64,000 nt of DNA from Rhodoferax sp. Lineage in GTDB: Bacteria > Pseudomonadota > Gammaproteobacteria > Burkholderiales > Burkholderiaceae_C. Of this stretch, positions 60,550 through 64,000 are shown piece by piece. Numbering within the stretch: the first letter of the stretch is position 1; each line of letters opens with the position of its first letter. The stretch is from NCBI GenBank assembly GCA_019449595.1, contig JAGRPL010000001.1, forward strand, positions 207,386-271,385, in the 5' to 3' direction. The notes below the pieces were generated by a model. That model made no database searches, was not told the DNA's origin, and saw nothing but the letters and a program-made list of their open reading frames with translations. Made by a program: the position numbers and the translations under genes.

Positions 60550-62670
60550 ATGCCAACTCCCTTGATGATGGATTCCATCACCGCTGCCGTGGACCACGTG
60601 CTGGACACCACGCCAGGCGACATCGTGCTGGGCATTCCCCTGGGGGTGGGCAAACCCAACCCGTTCGTCAATGCGCTTTACCACCGCATCAAGGCCAACC
60701 CGGCGCGCAAGCTGAAGATCATTACCGCGCTGTCGCTGGAAAAGCCGGTCGGCAAGAGCGATCTGGAGCGGCACTTTCTGGCTCCCCTGGTGGAGCGGGT
60801 ATTTGCCGATTACCCGGACCTGGAGTACGTGAAGGACCTGCGGGGCCCCGGTTTGCCGCCCAACATCGAGGTGTGCGAAGTGTTCATGAAGACCGGTGAC
60901 TACCTGGGCAATACCGTGGCGCAACAAAGCTACATGTCCACCAACTACACCCACATCGCACGGGACATGGCACTGCAAGGCATGAATGTCATCGCCCAGG
61001 CAGTTGGCGCCAGACAGGACGCGCGCGGCCTGCGCCTGAGCCTCTCCAGCAACCCGGACGTGGTGCTCGAAGTCATGGACAAATTCCGCGCCTCGCACCA
61101 CAAGATCACGGCCGTCGGCGTCATCAACCAGCACATGCCGTTCATGCCCAACACGGCCGATGTGGCACCCGATTTTTTCGATCTGATCGTCACCGATCCG
61201 GCGGGAACCCACACGATTTTTGCACCACCCAACAACAAGGTCAGCCTGCCCGACTACGCCATTGGCCTGCATGCCTCCAGCCTGGTCGCCGACGGCGGCA
61301 CGCTCCAGATCGGAATCGGTTCCCTGGGCGATGCCATTGCCCAGGCACTGATCGTGCGTGACCGGCACAGCTCCGAGTACCGGAGCATTCTGGAGTCCCT
61401 GTGTGCCGACGGCGTGGCCGACCGCAACCTGGGACGCTTCAACCAGGGGCTGTATGGCTGCTCGGAAATGTTTGTCAACGGCTTTCTCAAGCTCATCGAG
61501 GCCGGCATCATCCGCCGCGAGGTGTTCGGCGATGTCACGCTGCAACAGTTGCTGAACCAGGGCGCCATCGCAGACGAGACCGTCACCCCGCAAACCTTGC
61601 GCGCCCTGCTGGACGCCGGCCGTGTGCGCACACCCGTGGCCGAGGACGACCTGGCCTTTCTGCAGCGCTTTGGCGTCCTGCACCCCGAGGTGCGACTCGA
61701 CGGTGAACAGCTCGTGCTGGGCACGCAGCGCTGCAGTGCAGATATCCTGCAGGAAGAGGCCTTTGACAGCGTGTGCGCGCACATGCTGGGCTCCCGACTG
61801 CTGGGCGGCATTTTCATGACCGGGGGGTTTTTCCTGGGGCCGCGCGACTTCTACGAACGCCTGCGCAGCATGCCGGCGCAGGAGCTGGCCAAAATCGACA
61901 TGACGCGCATCGACTTCATCAACCAGCTCTACGGCCAGGAAGAACTCAAGCGCGCCCAGCGTCGCAACGCCCGCTTCATGAACACCACCATGATCGTCAC
62001 GCTGCTGGGCGCAGCGGCCAGTGACGCACTGGAGTCCGGCCAGGTGGTCAGCGGCGTGGGCGGCCAGTACAACTTTGTTGCCATGGCTCACGCGCTGCCC
62101 GATGCGCGACTGGTCATGATGCTGCGCGCCACACACGACAACAAGGACGGGCTGAGAAGCAGCATCGTCTGGAATTACGGCCACGTCACCATCCCGCGCC
62201 ATCTGCGGGACATTGTCATTACCGAGTATGGCGTGGCGGAATTGCGTGGCCAGCCGGACGGCGAAGTCATCAAGCGCCTGGTTGCCGTGGCCGATTCACG
62301 CTTCCAGGACGAATTGGTCCGGCAAGCCAAGGCACACGGCAAGCTGGATGCACATTACGAGGTACCCGAGCGCTACCGCCACAACCTGCCCCAGGTGCTG
62401 GAGCAAAAACTGCAACCCTGGGGCGCTGCGGGCTTGTTGCCCGATTTTCCCTTCGGCACCGATCTCACCGCTGACGAGCTCAACATCGTGCGGGCCCTCA
62501 AGAAACTCAAGCACGCCAGTGAGCACCCCACCGAACTGCTGGCCCTGGCCGTCAAGAGCTTCTGGGAAGACAAGTCCCTGCCCCAGACCTATCTGGAGCG
62601 CCTGGGTCTGGCAGATGCCCACAGCTTCAAGGACACCATACTGCGCCGCCTGCTCGCGGGCAATATGTGA
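60550..62670 (+). CDS. Acetyl-CoA hydrolase/CoA-transferase family protein
   Basis: A 706-aa cytosolic protein of the Cat1/acetyl-CoA hydrolase family. The N-terminal transferase half (IPLGVGKPNPFVNALYHRI, TNYTHIARDMALQGMNVIAQAVG) is followed by SSLVADGGTLQIGIGSLGDAI and the C-terminal family domain (SGVGGQYNFVAMAHALPDARLVMML, ITEYGVAELRGQPDGEVIKRLVAVADSRFQDELVRQA). The usual core is about 430-500 aa; this one has long additions, as in a betaproteobacterial subgroup. The donor and acceptor acids are unknown. A GGAGA ribosome site precedes the ATG at 60550, divergent from rarA. Confidence 0.85.
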   Translation: MPTPLMMDSITAAVDHVLDTTPGDIVLGIPLGVGKPNPFVNALYHRIKANPARKLKIITALSLEKPVGKSDLERHFLAPLVERVFADYPDLEYVKDLRGPGLPPNIEVCEVFMKTGDYLGNTVAQQSYMSTNYTHIARDMALQGMNVIAQAVGARQDARGLRLSLSSNPDVVLEVMDKFRASHHKITAVGVINQHMPFMPNTADVAPDFFDLIVTDPAGTHTIFAPPNNKVSLPDYAIGLHASSLVADGGTLQIGIGSLGDAIAQALIVRDRHSSEYRSILESLCADGVADRNLGRFNQGLYGCSEMFVNGFLKLIEAGIIRREVFGDVTLQQLLNQGAIADETVTPQTLRALLDAGRVRTPVAEDDLAFLQRFGVLHPEVRLDGEQLVLGTQRCSADILQEEAFDSVCAHMLGSRLLGGIFMTGGFFLGPRDFYERLRSMPAQELAKIDMTRIDFINQLYGQEELKRAQRRNARFMNTTMIVTLLGAAASDALESGQVVSGVGGQYNFVAMAHALPDARLVMMLRATHDNKDGLRSSIVWNYGHVTIPRHLRDIVITEYGVAELRGQPDGEVIKRLVAVADSRFQDELVRQAKAHGKLDAHYEVPERYRHNLPQVLEQKLQPWGAAGLLPDFPFGTDLTADELNIVRALKKLKHASEHPTELLALAVKSFWEDKSLPQTYLERLGLADAHSFKDTILRRLLAGNM

Positions 62671-62693
62671 TTCCACGGCGACGGCCTGCAAAA

Positions 62694-63332
62694 TCAGGTC
62701 TGCGCCGCCCCCGTGTGGGCCTTTTGCACCAGCAGTTTGCGCGCCAAGATTTCCAGCTTGCCAAAATCCACCGGCTTCTGGAAAACAGCAATTCCCGGCG
62801 GCAATCCGCCGCGATCCTTGATGGACTCCTTGCTCAACGCCGTCACCACAACCAGATTGAGCTCCTCATAGCCGGAGTCTTTCTTCTTGAGTGAGCGCAC
62901 CATCTGGAAACCATCCATCCCTGGCATATTGAGATCGGTTATCACCATGTCGGGCTGCACCTTGCCGATGCGGATGAGGCCGTCAAAACCGTTGTTGGCG
63001 GTTACCAGTTCAACCGGAAAATCCCAGCCCTCAACCACCATCGAAAACAGGAGCCGCAGGTTGGCATCGTCTTCCACCAGCAACAATCGCAGGGCGTTGG
63101 CCGGCATGGGCGACTCACTGGTAGCGGGGGGGGCCGGCGCCAGCACCTTGGCGCGCTCTTGCATCAACTTCTCAACCGCGCTGCGGGCAATGCGCCGGTG
63201 GCCTCCGGCCGTGCGCCAGGCCGGCAGCACCCCGGACTCCACCCACAACTGAATGGTGCGCACGGCAACGCCCAGCGTCTCTCCCGCTTCGCGGGTGGTC
63301 ATCAGTTCATCATTGGCAGAAATTTTGCGCAT
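62694..63332 (-). CDS. HTH (excisionase/MerR-type) plus receiver domain regulator
   Basis: A 212-aa protein with an N-terminal DNA-binding domain (MTTREAGETLGVAVRTIQLWVESGVLPAWRTAGGHRRI, excisionase/MerR-like) and a C-terminal receiver domain: acidic pocket VEDD, phospho-acceptor aspartate in MVITDLNMPGMDG, TALS and the K in VFQKPV. This is the reverse of the usual receiver-first order. It is a response regulator-like DNA-binding protein without a linked histidine kinase. Downstream of the tRNA cluster terminator on the same strand. Confidence 0.87.
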   Translation of the reverse strand: MRKISANDELMTTREAGETLGVAVRTIQLWVESGVLPAWRTAGGHRRIARSAVEKLMQERAKVLAPAPPATSESPMPANALRLLLVEDDANLRLLFSMVVEGWDFPVELVTANNGFDGLIRIGKVQPDMVITDLNMPGMDGFQMVRSLKKKDSGYEELNLVVVTALSKESIKDRGGLPPGIAVFQKPVDFGKLEILARKLLVQKAHTGAAQT

Positions 63333-63453
63333 ACAGCCTCAATACGCTTTTGATTATTCCGCATTTTCTGAATTTATCAATAAGCTGGATGGCTGGGGAC
63401 AGGTTGACCGGCATGCGAGCGCTGGCAAGGTACACCATCTGTAGAACGCAATG

Positions 63454-63488
63454 CAAAAAGCCTTGCAGGTCATTGACCTGCAAGGCTT
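63454..63488 (-). terminator. Terminator of the tRNA-Ala/Glu/Asp cluster
   Basis: 14-bp perfect stem 63458-63471/63475-63488 with an ATT loop; a TTTTT tract follows on the minus strand (63458-63454). It lies 8 bp past the CCA of tRNA-Asp, in the 165-bp gap before the HTH-receiver gene. Confidence 0.92.
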
Positions 63489-63496
63489 CAGCATTT

Positions 63497-63573
63497 TGGC
63501 GGAGTGGACGGGACTCGAACCCGCGACCCCCGGCGTGACAGGCCGGTATTCTAACCAACTGAACTACCACTCC
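63497..63573 (-). tRNA. tRNA-Asp(GTC)
   Basis: 77 nt, acceptor stem GGAGTGG/CCACTCC, encoded CCA, T-loop GGTTCGAGTCC and anticodon loop CTGTCAC giving GTC. It is the last gene of the three-tRNA cluster. Confidence 0.97.
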
Positions 63574-63666
63574 TGGTAGCGGCAACGTTTGCTCTTGCGA
63601 GCCAAGTGCAATTCCTTGCGGACTTGCTGTTGCCAACTTGCGCTTCGACCATCTTGCGATGAATCT

Positions 63667-63742
63667 TGGCGACCCCACGGGGATTCGAACCCCGGTACTC
63701 ACCGTGAAAGGGTGATGTCCTAGGCCTCTAGACGATGGGGTC
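63667..63742 (-). tRNA. tRNA-Glu(TTC)
   Basis: 76 nt, acceptor stem GACCCCA/TGGGGTC, encoded CCA and the anticodon loop with TTC in CCTTTCACG. The 93 bp to tRNA-Asp hold no gene. Confidence 0.97.
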
Positions 63743-63776
63743 AAAACCTTGGACTAATCCGTTCTCGAGAAATTTT

Positions 63777-63852
<76 letters not shown>

Positions 63853-63915
63853 AAAACCGGAGAATGTTTTATCTAACATTCTCAATTCCCGAGCCTCAAA
63901 TTATAGCGTAGAAAT

Positions 63916-64000
63916 TCAGGTTGCGGCCAATCTTGTGATTACTTTTTCTTTTCCGCACAATTCCAGCACCGCATCCAGCGATGGCGTCTGGGCCGTGCCC
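63916..64000 (-). CDS. gltX: C-terminal end of glutamyl-tRNA synthetase (probable), cut by window
   Basis: The last 27 codons of a minus-strand gene: a phrase GTAQTPSLDAVLELCGKEKV then ITRLAAT and a TGA. It resembles the GltX C-terminus (G-x-x-Q-x-P-x-L-D ... G-K), and tRNA-Glu/Ala clusters often lie beside gltX in this group. The rest is outside the window, so the assignment is moderate. Confidence 0.6.
   Translation of the reverse strand, partial: GTAQTPSLDAVLELCGKEKVITRLAAT

Overview
The window is high-GC, densely coded chromosomal DNA. Gene content and protein style point to Burkholderiales, most likely Comamonadaceae (Rhodoferax/Acidovorax/Polaromonas type). Evidence: a zinc-ribbon NUDIX protein next to cysM, a typical betaproteobacterial long DinB, an rmlBDAC cluster, livHMGF, a tRNA-Asp/Glu/Ala cluster beside a gltX end, and a dispersed short repeat of a kind I associate with Comamonadaceae. 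Genes are mostly packed with 0-100 bp between them and many 4-bp ATGA overlaps. No stretch above 300 bp lacks a gene.

Layout. 1-7.6 kb: an alpha-2-macroglobulin (yfhM-like, cut by the window edge) and pbpC, a normally adjacent pair, here separated by a TetR regulator, a DUF1304 membrane protein and an Old Yellow Enzyme. 7.6-9.7 kb: a universal stress protein and a Fur-box-controlled cupredoxin/FTR1 iron uptake pair. 9.8-12.8 kb: FMN lactate dehydrogenase, an orphan anti-sigma C-terminal domain and DNA polymerase IV. 12.8-24 kb: single metabolic genes (dienoyl-CoA isomerase, PAS-GAF-PAS-GGDEF-EAL protein, queF, alpha/beta hydrolase, yaaA, MaoC-like dehydratase, histidine phosphatase, prpF, GNAT, thioesterase). 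23.9-32.8 kb: an AraC regulator divergent from a nine-gene, partly translationally coupled operon (BASS symporter, two SDR enzymes, a c-type haem/beta-propeller protein, an MFS exporter, a DAPG-hydrolase-like protein, small membrane proteins, a periplasmic protein). This looks like an undescribed uptake and modification pathway for a hydrophobic compound. 32.8-40.3 kb: short binding protein, Tat-exported flavin amine oxidase, DUF488, YkvA, valS, tusA, NUDIX, cysM. 40.36-42.44 kb: tRNA-Leu(CAA) carrying a two-gene, about 2 kb integrative element bounded by 19-bp direct repeats. 42.6-46.4 kb: mgtA and two lipoproteins. 46.4-53.8 kb: dTDP-rhamnose cluster, a sugar nucleotidyltransferase, PAP2 phosphatase, an SDR and a 2Fe-2S reductase. 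53.9-64 kb: a periplasmic protein, a DMT transporter, livHMGF, rarA, a CoA hydrolase/transferase, an HTH-receiver protein, three tRNAs and the end of gltX.

The two strongest signals are the minimal tRNA-Leu element (integrase plus staphylococcal-nuclease-type protein, with the original tRNA terminator displaced about 2 kb) and an eight-copy dispersed repeat with a 28-bp core. Six copies lie within coding sequence. One encodes what appears to be the whole membrane anchor of PbpC, and another sits just before the C-terminal QLF of DinB.
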